The position numbers and the translations under genes were made by a program. From Palsa-851 sp035534435 (GTDB lineage: Bacteria > Chloroflexota > Dormibacteria > Aeolococcales > Aeolococcaceae): a stretch of 64,000 nucleotides of DNA. Within the stretch, counting starts at the first letter, position 1. Every line of letters begins with the position of its first letter. Where the stretch lies: NCBI GenBank assembly GCA_035534435.1, contig DATLRX010000057.1:1-64000 (forward strand). The letters run 5' to 3'. The notes under the pieces are model-generated. The model was not told the DNA's origin. It did not search any database and was given only the letters and a program-made list of their open reading frames with translations. Positions 15,119 through 23,115 of the stretch are shown here, in pieces.

Positions 15119-16059
15119 TCGAGACGCACAACCTTCGACGAGTGTTCAAGTCGCGCAAGGGCGCGGTGGAAGCGGTCGCCGGCGTCGACCTCGACGTCAA
15201 GAAGGGCGAGATCTTCGGCTTCCTCGGGCCGAACGGCGCGGGCAAGACGACGACGCTGCGGATGCTCTCCACCCTGCTGCCCATCACGAGCGGTGAAGCC
15301 ACGGTCGCCGGCTTCGACCTGCTGCGCGACGCGGCGAAGGTCCGGTTCGAGATCGGGTACGTGAGCCAGGAAGGCAGCAGCGCGCCCGAGATCCCCGGCC
15401 GGACCGAGCTGATCCTGCAGGGCCGTCTCTACGGGATGACGAAGACACGCTCCGAGCAGCGCGCGGGTGAGCTCATCGCCGCGCTCGAGCTCGCCGATTG
15501 CGCGGATCGTCAGACCAAGACGTATTCGGGTGGTCAGAAGCGACGTCTCGACATCGGCGTCGGCCTGATGCACCTGCCGCAGCTGCTCTTCCTCGACGAG
15601 CCGACGACCGGGCTGGACCCGCAGAGCAGAGCGCGGATGTGGGACGAGGTGCGCAAATTGCGCGACACCGGCACGACGGTCTTCCTGACGACGCACTACC
15701 TCGAGGAGGCGGATGCGCTCTGCGACCGCATCGCCATCATCGACCACGGGAAGATCGTCGCCCTGGGCACGCCGGATGAGCTGAAACGGCAGGTCGCGGG
15801 CGACGTCATCGTCGTCGGGACCGATCACGCCGGCGACCGCGTGCTCGAGCTGCTCAAGGGACAGTCCTACGTGCGCGAGGCCACGAGTGGCGACGGCGTC
15901 GTGCGGCTCTATGTCGACCGTGGCGAGACGGCGATGCCGCAGATCATCCGCGTGCTCGACTCCGCGGGCATACCGCTCGCATCACTGTCGCTCAGCCGCC
16001 CCAGCCTCGACGACGTGTTCCTGCATCAGACCGGGCGCTCGCTGCGCGATGCGGCATAG
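15115..16059 (+). CDS. ABC transporter ATP-binding protein, DrrA (daunorubicin resistance) family
   Basis: 314 aa. Walker A GPNGAGKTT, signature TYSGGQKRRLDIG, Walker B LLFLDEPTTGLD and the H-loop LTTHYLEEAD are all present. It also has the C-terminal extension (to RPSLDDVFLHQTGRSLRD) typical of DrrA-type exporters. It pairs with the downstream ABC-2 permease to pump a hydrophobic compound or drug. Shine-Dalgarno GGAGGAGA before the ATG; 4-bp overlap with padR. Confidence 0.93.
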   Translation: MIETHNLRRVFKSRKGAVEAVAGVDLDVKKGEIFGFLGPNGAGKTTTLRMLSTLLPITSGEATVAGFDLLRDAAKVRFEIGYVSQEGSSAPEIPGRTELILQGRLYGMTKTRSEQRAGELIAALELADCADRQTKTYSGGQKRRLDIGVGLMHLPQLLFLDEPTTGLDPQSRARMWDEVRKLRDTGTTVFLTTHYLEEADALCDRIAIIDHGKIVALGTPDELKRQVAGDVIVVGTDHAGDRVLELLKGQSYVREATSGDGVVRLYVDRGETAMPQIIRVLDSAGIPLASLSLSRPSLDDVFLHQTGRSLRDAA

Positions 16060-16071
16060 GAGGTAACGATC

Positions 16072-16833
16072 ATGAAGATGCTCAAAGACACCTGGCTCAT
16101 GTTCCAGCGCTACCTCTTCGTCTTCCTGCGCAACCCGGCGTGGGTGGTCATCGGCGTGCTGCAGCCGGTGCTGTACCTCGTGCTCTTCGCGCCGCTGCTC
16201 ACGTCGCTCACCGAGACGCCCGGCTTTCCGTCCGGCGGCGCGTACAACGTGTTCGTGCCGGGGTTGCTCATCCAGCTCGGGCTCTTCGGCGCAAGCGGTG
16301 TCGGCTTCGGCTTGATCGCCGAGCTGCGCGCCGGCGTGATCGAACGCTTCCGCGTGACTCCGGTGAGCCGCTTCGCGCTGCTCCTCGGCCGCGCGTTGCG
16401 CGACATCCTGACGCTCGTGGTGCAGTCGTTGATCCTGCTGTTGCTGGCGGTTCCGTTCGGGCTCAAACCGACGGTCTCCGGCGTGTTCGTCATGCTCGGA
16501 CTGGTCGCGCTCATCGGGCTCGGCATGTCGTCGCTCGCGTATGCCGCAGCGCTCGCGCTGAAGAGCGAGGACTCGTATGCGCCGCTGATCTTCACGCTGT
16601 CGCTGCCGTTGCTCCTGCTCAGTGGCGTGCTGCTGCCCCTGCAGCTCGCGCCGCAATGGCTGCAACACATCGCCCAGGCGAACCCGCTCTCCTACGCGGT
16701 CACCGCCGCGCGCGACGTGTTCAACGGACACGGCGGGGACGTCGACGTCTACAAGGGGCTCGCCATCATGGCCGCGCTTGCCGTGGTGGGCGTCCTCGTG
16801 GGAGCGCGCCGCTTCAGCCGGGCCATCGCCTGA
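16072..16833 (+). CDS. ABC-2 type permease (DrrB-like)
   Basis: 253 aa with about six membrane helices and the ABC-2 family motif ELRAGVIERFRVTPVSR in the first cytoplasmic loop. LLSGVLLPLQLAPQWLQHIA precedes the last helices. It is the membrane partner of the DrrA-like ATPase. The ATG at 16072 has a strong TAGGAGGT Shine-Dalgarno site that overlaps the ATPase stop codon. Confidence 0.92.
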   Translation: MKMLKDTWLMFQRYLFVFLRNPAWVVIGVLQPVLYLVLFAPLLTSLTETPGFPSGGAYNVFVPGLLIQLGLFGASGVGFGLIAELRAGVIERFRVTPVSRFALLLGRALRDILTLVVQSLILLLLAVPFGLKPTVSGVFVMLGLVALIGLGMSSLAYAAALALKSEDSYAPLIFTLSLPLLLLSGVLLPLQLAPQWLQHIAQANPLSYAVTAARDVFNGHGGDVDVYKGLAIMAALAVVGVLVGARRFSRAIA

Positions 16834-16848
16834 CCGAAACCGCAGCGT

Positions 16849-17523
16849 TCAGAACCCGGAGGCGATCTCCTCGCGGCTGAGGAATGCCTGCACGGAACGC
16901 GCGAGCGCCTGGTTGAAGGCCGTCCGCGCCGCCGCGTCCTCGTCGGGCGTCACGGCGCGGGCCACCTGCCGGCCTTCGATCCACGGTGGGACCGAGCGGC
17001 CGATCAGGTCGTTGTCGACGCGCACCCCGACGACGGCCTGCTCGTCCTCCGCCACCTCGATGGACACCTGGTGGACGACACCGAGGTGATCGACGAGCTT
17101 CCAGGCGCGCGCCCAGCACCGCGACGAGGAGACGGGCGACGTCAGCCGCACCGGGTCGGCGACGAGAGTCGTGTCCGCCGCGTGTGCCGAGGCGCGCAGC
17201 GCGACGCGGATCGGCGCGTCGAGCTCCCCGCTCATCCACCCGACGAGCGAGGGGGCGCGGTTGTCCAGGTCGGGCAGTGCGAGCTGATAGAAGCCGTTGG
17301 AGAGCGCCGCGACGGTGCCCGCATGGCGGCGGCAGTACGCGCTGTCGTTGAACATGGCCCCGTGTCGAATGCACCATGTCGTGCCGCACACGCGTCCGCG
17401 CCGGTCGGCGTAGACGCAACGGATCGACACTGCCTCGGGGCACCCCTGCTCGGTGCAGCACACGCGACCGGACGGTCTGCGCAACGCCTGCCGCAGCGTC
17501 CACATTCGATCGAACGGCGCCAT
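16849..17523 (-). CDS. conserved hypothetical protein with a Cys/His-rich N-terminus
   Basis: 224 aa. Residues about 20-70 contain eight cysteines and several histidines (CCTEQGC, IRCVYADRRGRVC, WCIRHGAMF, YCRRHAG), spaced like one or two zinc-binding treble clefs. The rest is an alpha/beta domain with no motif I know. A Shine-Dalgarno run (GAGGAGG) lies about 10 nt before the ATG at 17523. It converges with the DrrB gene. A zinc-stabilised adaptor is possible; no function is claimed. Confidence 0.65.
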   Translation of the reverse strand: MAPFDRMWTLRQALRRPSGRVCCTEQGCPEAVSIRCVYADRRGRVCGTTWCIRHGAMFNDSAYCRRHAGTVAALSNGFYQLALPDLDNRAPSLVGWMSGELDAPIRVALRASAHAADTTLVADPVRLTSPVSSSRCWARAWKLVDHLGVVHQVSIEVAEDEQAVVGVRVDNDLIGRSVPPWIEGRQVARAVTPDEDAAARTAFNQALARSVQAFLSREEIASGF

Positions 17524-17594
17524 GGGAGCAGCCCTCCTCAGGCGCCGATGGTACCAAAGTCAACGCACCGAACGAATCGAGCGCGCTGCAGTGA

Positions 17595-17984
17595 TCAGCT
17601 GGCGAGGGCCGGCGTGTCCTCGAAGCAGGAGCGGACGACAGCGCCCAGTCCCGGAAGGCTGAACGGCTTGGTGATCAGGTGGTTGGCGCCGGCGAGCCTC
17701 GCGCGTTCGACGTCGGCGTCCGCGGACAGCGACGTGAAGACGAGCACCGGCATCGATTGCGTCTGCGGCATCGACCTGATGTGCCGGCAGACCTCGATCC
17801 CGTCAACGCCGGGCATCATCACGTCGAGGATCGCGAGGTCGAACGCTTCGGTGTCGAGCTTGCTGATGGCCTCACTGCCGTCCTGCGCCTCGGTGACTTC
17901 GAATCCTTCCATGCTGAGATACAACCCGACTACGTGCAGCAGTCGCGGTTCGTCATCGACGAGAAGGATGCGCTGCTGGGCCAA
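17595..17984 (-). CDS. single-domain response regulator (CheY-like receiver)
   Basis: 129 aa: one receiver domain with the acidic pocket (LLVDDEP), phospho-acceptor Asp in LAILDVMMPG, the Thr switch in VLVFTSLSA and the Lys in LITKPFSL. No output domain. The start is a TTG at 17984, chosen because GGGAGG lies 8 nt upstream and the receiver fold begins there. No histidine kinase is nearby, so it is an orphan and its partner is elsewhere. Confidence 0.85.
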   Translation of the reverse strand: MAQQRILLVDDEPRLLHVVGLYLSMEGFEVTEAQDGSEAISKLDTEAFDLAILDVMMPGVDGIEVCRHIRSMPQTQSMPVLVFTSLSADADVERARLAGANHLITKPFSLPGLGAVVRSCFEDTPALAS

Positions 17985-18257
17985 CGAGTGCGACCTCCCG
18001 GGCGCGTGGACAGGTGGGTCGCCCCAGTATCGAGCGATGGAAGCGGGCGAATTCGGCGACCATCGTTCCGTCACCGCCCAGCGACAATCGCCATGGCGTC
18101 CTCCGCCCCCTGCGCGAACGTACTGGATGATGTGCACGCATGCTCGTCGTCGAACGCGTCGCAGGGGCTCCTGACAACCGTGCCTGAGCCCGGCGCGCCG
18201 CGACGAACGACCCGAAGGATCCTCACCGAGCCGCGGCGCCCTGCACGGATCCGCGCG

Positions 18258-19604
18258 ATGCCCTCGGCACCGTGGCTCGCGGTGGGCACCGTCTGCGTCG
18301 GCGCCTTCATGGGCCAACTCGACGCGAGCATCGTCTCGACGGCGCTGCCGGTCCTGCGCCTCAACCTGCATGCGTCGATCGCCGCCGTCGAGTGGGTGGT
18401 GCTGATCTATGTGCTCGTCCTTGCCGGGACCGTCGCCGCGGTCGGCAAGCTGGCCGACCGGATCGGTCGCAAGCTCCTCTACACGTACGGCTTCGGCATC
18501 TTCGTCGTCGGTTCCGCGGTGTGCGCCGTCGCACCGTCGCTCGGCGTCCTGGTGGCCGCGCGGTTCGTCCAGGCGATCGGCGCCGTCATGCTCCAGGCCA
18601 ATTCATACGCACTCATCCGAGACGTCCTGCCGGCGTCGAGGCTCGGCACCGGGCTCGGCATCCAGGGTGCGGCGCAGGCGGTCGGGCTCACCCTGGGACC
18701 GGTGCTCGGCGGTGCGCTCACCGCGCTCGGCGGATGGCGGCTGATCTTCCTCGTCAACGTGCCGATCGGGCTCGCCGGTCTCGCGCTCGGATGGTTCCTC
18801 CTGCCCCGAAGCACACACCGCGATGCGGAGAGCCGGGTGGATGCCCGGGGCACCGTGCTGCTGGCGGCGATCCCGTCAGCCCTGCTCGCCGCACTGTCGC
18901 TGGCCGCGCAGCGGGACGCGCCCGGGTGGGTGGTCCCGGCGCTCGTGGTGCTCGCCTGCCTCCTCGCCGCCGGCGCGTATGCCCGCCAGCGACGAGCTCC
19001 CGGTGCAGTGATCGATGCCGCCCTGGTCCGGGTGCCCGCCTTCGTCGCCGGGATCAGCTCGGCGCTGCTCTCATACGTCGTGCTGTTCAGCTGCCTCGTC
19101 GCCGTGCCGTTCTTCCTCGAGCGGGAGGTGCACCTCGGAGCGGCCGCGGCGGGGTTCGAGCTCACCGCCCTGCCACTCGCCCTGGCGATCGTCGCCCCGC
19201 TGGGCGGAGTCATCCGCGACCGTTCCGGCCCGCGACTCCCCGCGGGGCTTGGGATGGCGATAGCCGCGCTCGGGATGGGCATCCTCGCACTCGCGGCGAG
19301 CCACCCCGGGCTCACCGTCCCGGCCCTGGCCGTTGCCGGCGCCGGCATGGGGCTCTTCATCCCAGCGAACAATGCCGCCACGATGAGCGCCGCCCCGACC
19401 GAGCGCGGAGGCGCGGCCGGGGGGTTGCTGAACATGGCACGTGGCCTCGGCACCGCAATCGGGGTGTCCGTCACCTCGCTGGCGTTCGCGGCCGGACGCG
19501 GATTGATCGCGGTGGCACTGCTGATGATCTTCGTGTCGATCGCGGCCGGGATCACCGGTGTGGCCTGGTCGGTCCCGCGTATCCGCCGAGACCTCGAGGG
19601 CTGA
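18258..19604 (+). CDS. MFS transporter, DHA2 (EmrB/QacA-like) drug exporter
   Basis: 448 aa with about 13-14 predicted membrane helices. Motif A variant GKLADRIGRK is in the 2-3 loop, LDASIVSTALP in helix 1, and the antiporter motif C-like GLTLGPVLGGAL in helix 5, as in proton-coupled multidrug exporters. ATG at 18258; an in-frame GTG at 18180 would add a poorly conserved arginine-rich N-terminus and is not preferred. The 273 bp upstream hold no other gene. Substrate unknown. Confidence 0.88.
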   Translation: MPSAPWLAVGTVCVGAFMGQLDASIVSTALPVLRLNLHASIAAVEWVVLIYVLVLAGTVAAVGKLADRIGRKLLYTYGFGIFVVGSAVCAVAPSLGVLVAARFVQAIGAVMLQANSYALIRDVLPASRLGTGLGIQGAAQAVGLTLGPVLGGALTALGGWRLIFLVNVPIGLAGLALGWFLLPRSTHRDAESRVDARGTVLLAAIPSALLAALSLAAQRDAPGWVVPALVVLACLLAAGAYARQRRAPGAVIDAALVRVPAFVAGISSALLSYVVLFSCLVAVPFFLEREVHLGAAAAGFELTALPLALAIVAPLGGVIRDRSGPRLPAGLGMAIAALGMGILALAASHPGLTVPALAVAGAGMGLFIPANNAATMSAAPTERGGAAGGLLNMARGLGTAIGVSVTSLAFAAGRGLIAVALLMIFVSIAAGITGVAWSVPRIRRDLEG

Positions 19605-19614
19605 GGCTCGGACG

Positions 19615-20673
19615 TCAGTCCGGCGCAGCGGGGTACCAGCGGCCGGGGTTCTCGCCCGCCCGGCGGGCGCGCCCCGAACGCTCGAGGAGCACCAGGTGCG
19701 CGAGCGTCTCTCCGACGGCCGCGCGGCGCATGAAGCCCTTGATCTCCGACCAGTCACGCGACCAGCGCAGCAGGAGCGTGACGTCCCAGCATGTGGCTCC
19801 TGGCGATGCGGTGATCGCCGCCATGGTCTCTTCGAGCCGGCGCCGGTGGTGATCGATGAGCTGGTCGACGCGCGGCGCGAGACCGCGAAACCGCCACTCG
19901 TGAGCCGGAAGCACCTCATCGATGTCGAGGTCGCGCACGGCGGCGAGCGCGTCGAGGAAGTCCGCGAGCGGGTTGTCGGGCTGCTGGACGTGGACCGCGA
20001 TGCTCGGGCTGATCCTCGGGAGCACGTGATCGCCGCTGAACAGCAGGCGGCGGTCACCGTCGAGGAAGCAGACATGGCCCGGTGAGTGTCCCGGTGTGTG
20101 CAGGGTGGTCAGGTCCCACCCCTTGAGCGGGACTCGCGTGCGGTCCTCGAGGAGCATGTCGGGAAGTGCCGCGGCGACGAACTCGCGCACCCCCATCGAG
20201 GCGACCGTGAGCTCCGAGCGCATCTCCTCGGGCACGCCTGCCTCGACGAGGAGCGCGGCCATGCTCGCGAGCAGGGCGGTCACGCCGGTGCCGTATCGGG
20301 CTGGGATCAGCGCCGCGTCGGCCGGGTGGAGGGCGATCCAGGCCCCCGACGCGTCGCGGAGCCGGCCGGCAAGGCCGTAGTGGTCGGGGTGGATGTGAGT
20401 GACGAGGATCGCCCGGACGTCGGCCGGCGCGTATCCGGCGACCGCCATACCGGACATCAGCGCCGCCCACGCCTCCTCGGTGCTCCAGCCGGTGTCGATC
20501 ACCGCGAGGCCGTCGTCGGCCTCGAGCAGATAGACGAGGACGTAGCGCAGCGGGTTGTTCGGCAGCGGTACGGGCACCGACCAGAGGCCGGGACGAACCT
20601 GTTCCACATCGGGAAGCCCGGGGGCGTCCCACGAGCGCCGCTGCGCTGTCCCGGTGACCTCGATGCCCGCCAT
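19615..20673 (-). CDS. MBL-fold metallohydrolase
   Basis: 352 aa. Metal motif THIHPDHYG, HTPGHSPGH, SGDHVLPRISP and PAHEWRFRG give the full set of ligands. The C-terminal helical extension (LIDHHRRRLEETMAAI ... AHLVLLERSG) is typical of the MBL proteins related to LACTB2 and flavin-independent thioesterases. ATG at 20673, 7 bp after the end of the alpha/beta hydrolase gene, so probably co-transcribed. Substrate unknown. Confidence 0.85.
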   Translation of the reverse strand: MAGIEVTGTAQRRSWDAPGLPDVEQVRPGLWSVPVPLPNNPLRYVLVYLLEADDGLAVIDTGWSTEEAWAALMSGMAVAGYAPADVRAILVTHIHPDHYGLAGRLRDASGAWIALHPADAALIPARYGTGVTALLASMAALLVEAGVPEEMRSELTVASMGVREFVAAALPDMLLEDRTRVPLKGWDLTTLHTPGHSPGHVCFLDGDRRLLFSGDHVLPRISPSIAVHVQQPDNPLADFLDALAAVRDLDIDEVLPAHEWRFRGLAPRVDQLIDHHRRRLEETMAAITASPGATCWDVTLLLRWSRDWSEIKGFMRRAAVGETLAHLVLLERSGRARRAGENPGRWYPAAPD

Positions 20674-20680
20674 GCGGGCG

Positions 20681-21529
20681 TCAGGCGCCGGCGGGAGTGG
20701 CGGCGAGATGCTCCAGGACGACGTCGGCAACGTCGTCCCAATGCTGCTCCGGAATCCAGTGGGAGCCGCCCTCCAGCTCGAGGAGGTGATACGCGTCCGT
20801 GCAGTGCTCCGCCGTCAGCTCGACCGCCTCGCGCGTGAACACCGGGTCGTGGTCGCCCCAGATGTACAGCACGGGGACGTCGACCGGCTTGGCATGCGCC
20901 GGCTCGGTGCCGAGCGCCCGGTACCAGTTGAGCGCGCCGGTCGGTCCCACGGCGCGCAGTGCCGCGACGTCCTGATGGGCATGGGCTTTGCTCAAGCCCG
21001 TCGCCATGAGCAACGACTCGGCGGTGACTCCGCCACCCGCTTCAAAGAGCGATTCGGCGACACGTGGGAGCCGGAGGATGGGGATGTACGCCATCTGCAC
21101 GCGTTGACGGGCACCGCGAAGCGCCTCCCGCAGTGCGGCGGTGTGCGGGGTTGAGACCGCACAGAGAGACGCGACGGTGTCGGGATGGTCGCCGGCGAGC
21201 GCCCATGCAACGGTGCCGCCCCAGTCGTGGCCGATGACATGGAAGCGCTGCGCACCGAGCGTCGATGCCATCGCAAGCACGTCGTCGCAGAGCTCGCTGA
21301 CGCGGTATGCATCGACGCCCACCGGAGACGCGCCCGCCGAATAGCCGCGCTGGCTGGGTGCGACGGCGCGATATCCCGCGTCCCCAAGCGTCGCGAGGGC
21401 ATCGCGCCAGCAGGACGCGTTCTGCGGGAAGCCGTGGAGGAGCAGAACGAGCTCGCCCGTGGCAGGCCCGGCAGTGAGCGCGTCGAAGTGCATCCCGTTC
21501 GCCGCGATGGTCGTGTGCCTCACAGACAC
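20681..21529 (-). CDS. alpha/beta hydrolase, epoxide hydrolase / haloalkane dehalogenase-like
   Basis: 282 aa. HGFPQNASCW carries the HGxP oxyanion motif. The nucleophile elbow is GHDWGG with Asp as nucleophile, the acid is in YIWGDHDPVF, and the His is in LEGGSHWIPEQ. An Asp nucleophile with HGFP points to epoxide hydrolase or related C-X bond cleavage, not a serine esterase. The GTG start at 21529 has a TACGCT -10 hexamer 9 nt upstream (21539-21544). It diverges from the thioesterase gene. Confidence 0.85.
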   Translation of the reverse strand: MSVRHTTIAANGMHFDALTAGPATGELVLLLHGFPQNASCWRDALATLGDAGYRAVAPSQRGYSAGASPVGVDAYRVSELCDDVLAMASTLGAQRFHVIGHDWGGTVAWALAGDHPDTVASLCAVSTPHTAALREALRGARQRVQMAYIPILRLPRVAESLFEAGGGVTAESLLMATGLSKAHAHQDVAALRAVGPTGALNWYRALGTEPAHAKPVDVPVLYIWGDHDPVFTREAVELTAEHCTDAYHLLELEGGSHWIPEQHWDDVADVVLEHLAATPAGA

Positions 21530-21577
21530 TGTGATGCCAGCGTATCAGGCAGCCGTCGCGCGATACCCGCGACGCGC

Positions 21578-22387
21578 GTGTTCCTGCACCATGCGCGAGT
21601 GGCCGATGCGCTGTTCACGCCCGACGCCGGACGGTTCGTACCGAGCGAGCACACCCGCGGACCCTGGGATCCCGCCGCCATGCACGGAGGCGCGCCTGCG
21701 GCGCTGATCGGTGGCGTGATGGAGGCGATGCCGTCCGATGTACCGATGTCCATCGTGCGCACCACGGTCGACATCTTCCGACCGGTGCCACTGCGTCCAC
21801 TGACCGTCTCCGCGCGTATCGAGCGCAATGGCCGTCGCGTGCAACTGCTCAGCGCAACGTTGATGGACGGCGACGTCGAAGTCTGTCGCGCTTCGGCGTG
21901 GCGCATGCGTGTCACCGACCTCGACCTGGGGGCGCCGGAGCACGGTCCTCTCCCGTTTGCAGGACCGCACCAGTCGACTCCGCATGTCCCGGAGTCCGAC
22001 GAGCCCGCGTTTCACCGCACCGGCATCGAAATGCGATATGCGGAAGGCGCGTTCCTCGAACCAGGCAACGCGATCGCGTGGTTGCGACTCACGATGCCGG
22101 TGATCGCCGGCGAATCACCGACACCGTTGCAGCGTGCGCTTGCAGCCGCGGACTTCGGCAACGGTGTCAGCGCGGTGCTGCCGTGGGATCAGTTCGTGTT
22201 CATCAACACCGATCTGACCGTGTACCTCCATCGCGACCCCGAGGGTGAGTGGGTCTGCCTCGATGCGGGCACGGAAGTCGATGCACGCGGCATCGGCCTC
22301 GCGCACAGTCGCCTGTACGACGAGCGCGGGCCCGTGGGCCGCTCATTGCAAGGGCTGTACGTCGACCGGCGACCGGCCGGTACCTGA
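21578..22387 (+). CDS. acyl-CoA thioesterase-like protein (double hot-dog)
   Basis: 269 aa. EHTRGPWDPAAMHGGAPAAL is the hallmark of the TesB-like/4HBT_3 thioesterase family. Two hot-dog halves are recognisable, the second with ASAVLPWDQFVF-like strands (here SAVLPWDQFVFINTDLTVYL). Predicted to hydrolyse acyl-CoA in the cytosol. The GTG start at 21578 is the first in-frame candidate near the conserved region; no Shine-Dalgarno or -10 hexamer decides it. It diverges from the epoxide hydrolase-like gene by 48 bp. Confidence 0.75.
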   Translation: MFLHHARVADALFTPDAGRFVPSEHTRGPWDPAAMHGGAPAALIGGVMEAMPSDVPMSIVRTTVDIFRPVPLRPLTVSARIERNGRRVQLLSATLMDGDVEVCRASAWRMRVTDLDLGAPEHGPLPFAGPHQSTPHVPESDEPAFHRTGIEMRYAEGAFLEPGNAIAWLRLTMPVIAGESPTPLQRALAAADFGNGVSAVLPWDQFVFINTDLTVYLHRDPEGEWVCLDAGTEVDARGIGLAHSRLYDERGPVGRSLQGLYVDRRPAGT

Positions 22388-22398
22388 CGCGCCTGACT
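22388..22398. other. convergent gene boundary
   Basis: Only 11 bp separate the thioesterase and DinB-like stop codons. No hairpin terminator is visible. Confidence 0.3.
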
Positions 22399-23115
22399 TC
22401 AGCCGCCGACGAGGCTCTGGACCCGGGGATCCTCCCGGATGGGAGCGAGATCCGGATCGTTCCTCGCCCAGGCACGGAGGTCCGGCTGACTGTGGAGCGC
22501 GCTCCCCAGCAGCGGCAGCGCCTCCTCCACCCGTGCATTGCGAGCGTAGAAACACGCGAGGTTGAAATCGGCGACGGCCCTGTCCTCGGGGTCGGGAAAG
22601 AGCTCGGTCTCGAGCGTGTATGCCCACAGCGCTGTCGCCTCCGCGCCGGCCGGATCACCGTGTTCCCCCAACCACGACGACACGTGCTGCGCCACGTGCG
22701 CATGACCGTTGCCGGGCACGAGGCGCCAGACCGCGCCACCGGTGGGGCGCTCGCGGCGCAGCTCGTCGTCGGTGCACGCGGCGACGGCCTTCTTGAGCGC
22801 AGCGTATGTGGCGGCAGAGGCGGCGCGAACCGCTTCTGAGGTGTCATGCCGGTGAGCCTCGTAGATCTCGGCGTTGCGGCCATCGAGCTCGCTGTCGTCG
22901 AACGGCCCTTCCAGCGGCGCGCCGACGCGCATCGAGTCGAGCGTGTGCGCTGCATGCTCCCGCCATGTGTTCAGATGCGCGATGTTGTCCTTCGCCGTCC
23001 AGCGCCCCGCCTCGGCAGCCGGTGAGTCATCACACAGCGCGATGAGCACCTCCTCGCGCTCCTGCGCAGCATCCAGTGTCTGCTGGAGACGATCCCGCAG
23101 GCTCGCTTCCGTCAT
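22399..23115 (-). CDS. DinB/ClbS-like four-helix protein with C-terminal TPR-like repeat
   Basis: 238 aa. The N-terminal four-helix bundle carries WTAKDNIAHLNTWREHA and a second His block GHAHVAQHV, the metal-binding pattern of DinB_2/ClbS/DfsB proteins. ClbS itself is a DNA-protecting cyclopropane hydrolase. The C-terminal 80 residues form a helical repeat (FNLACFYARNARVEEALPLL). The ATG overlaps the stop of the upstream nuclease-helicase gene (ATGA at 23112-23115), so the two are translated together. It also has its own possible -10 hexamer TATGCT. Function inferred only by fold and context. Confidence 0.75.
   Translation of the reverse strand: MTEASLRDRLQQTLDAAQEREEVLIALCDDSPAAEAGRWTAKDNIAHLNTWREHAAHTLDSMRVGAPLEGPFDDSELDGRNAEIYEAHRHDTSEAVRAASAATYAALKKAVAACTDDELRRERPTGGAVWRLVPGNGHAHVAQHVSSWLGEHGDPAGAEATALWAYTLETELFPDPEDRAVADFNLACFYARNARVEEALPLLGSALHSQPDLRAWARNDPDLAPIREDPRVQSLVGG

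Noticed and set aside
16110..16670. Long antisense frames inside the DrrB, FtsX, Lon and helicase genes
   Set aside because: They are GC-codon shadows: Arg/Ala/Pro/Ser-rich, no start signals and no domains, while the opposite strand encodes clear families.
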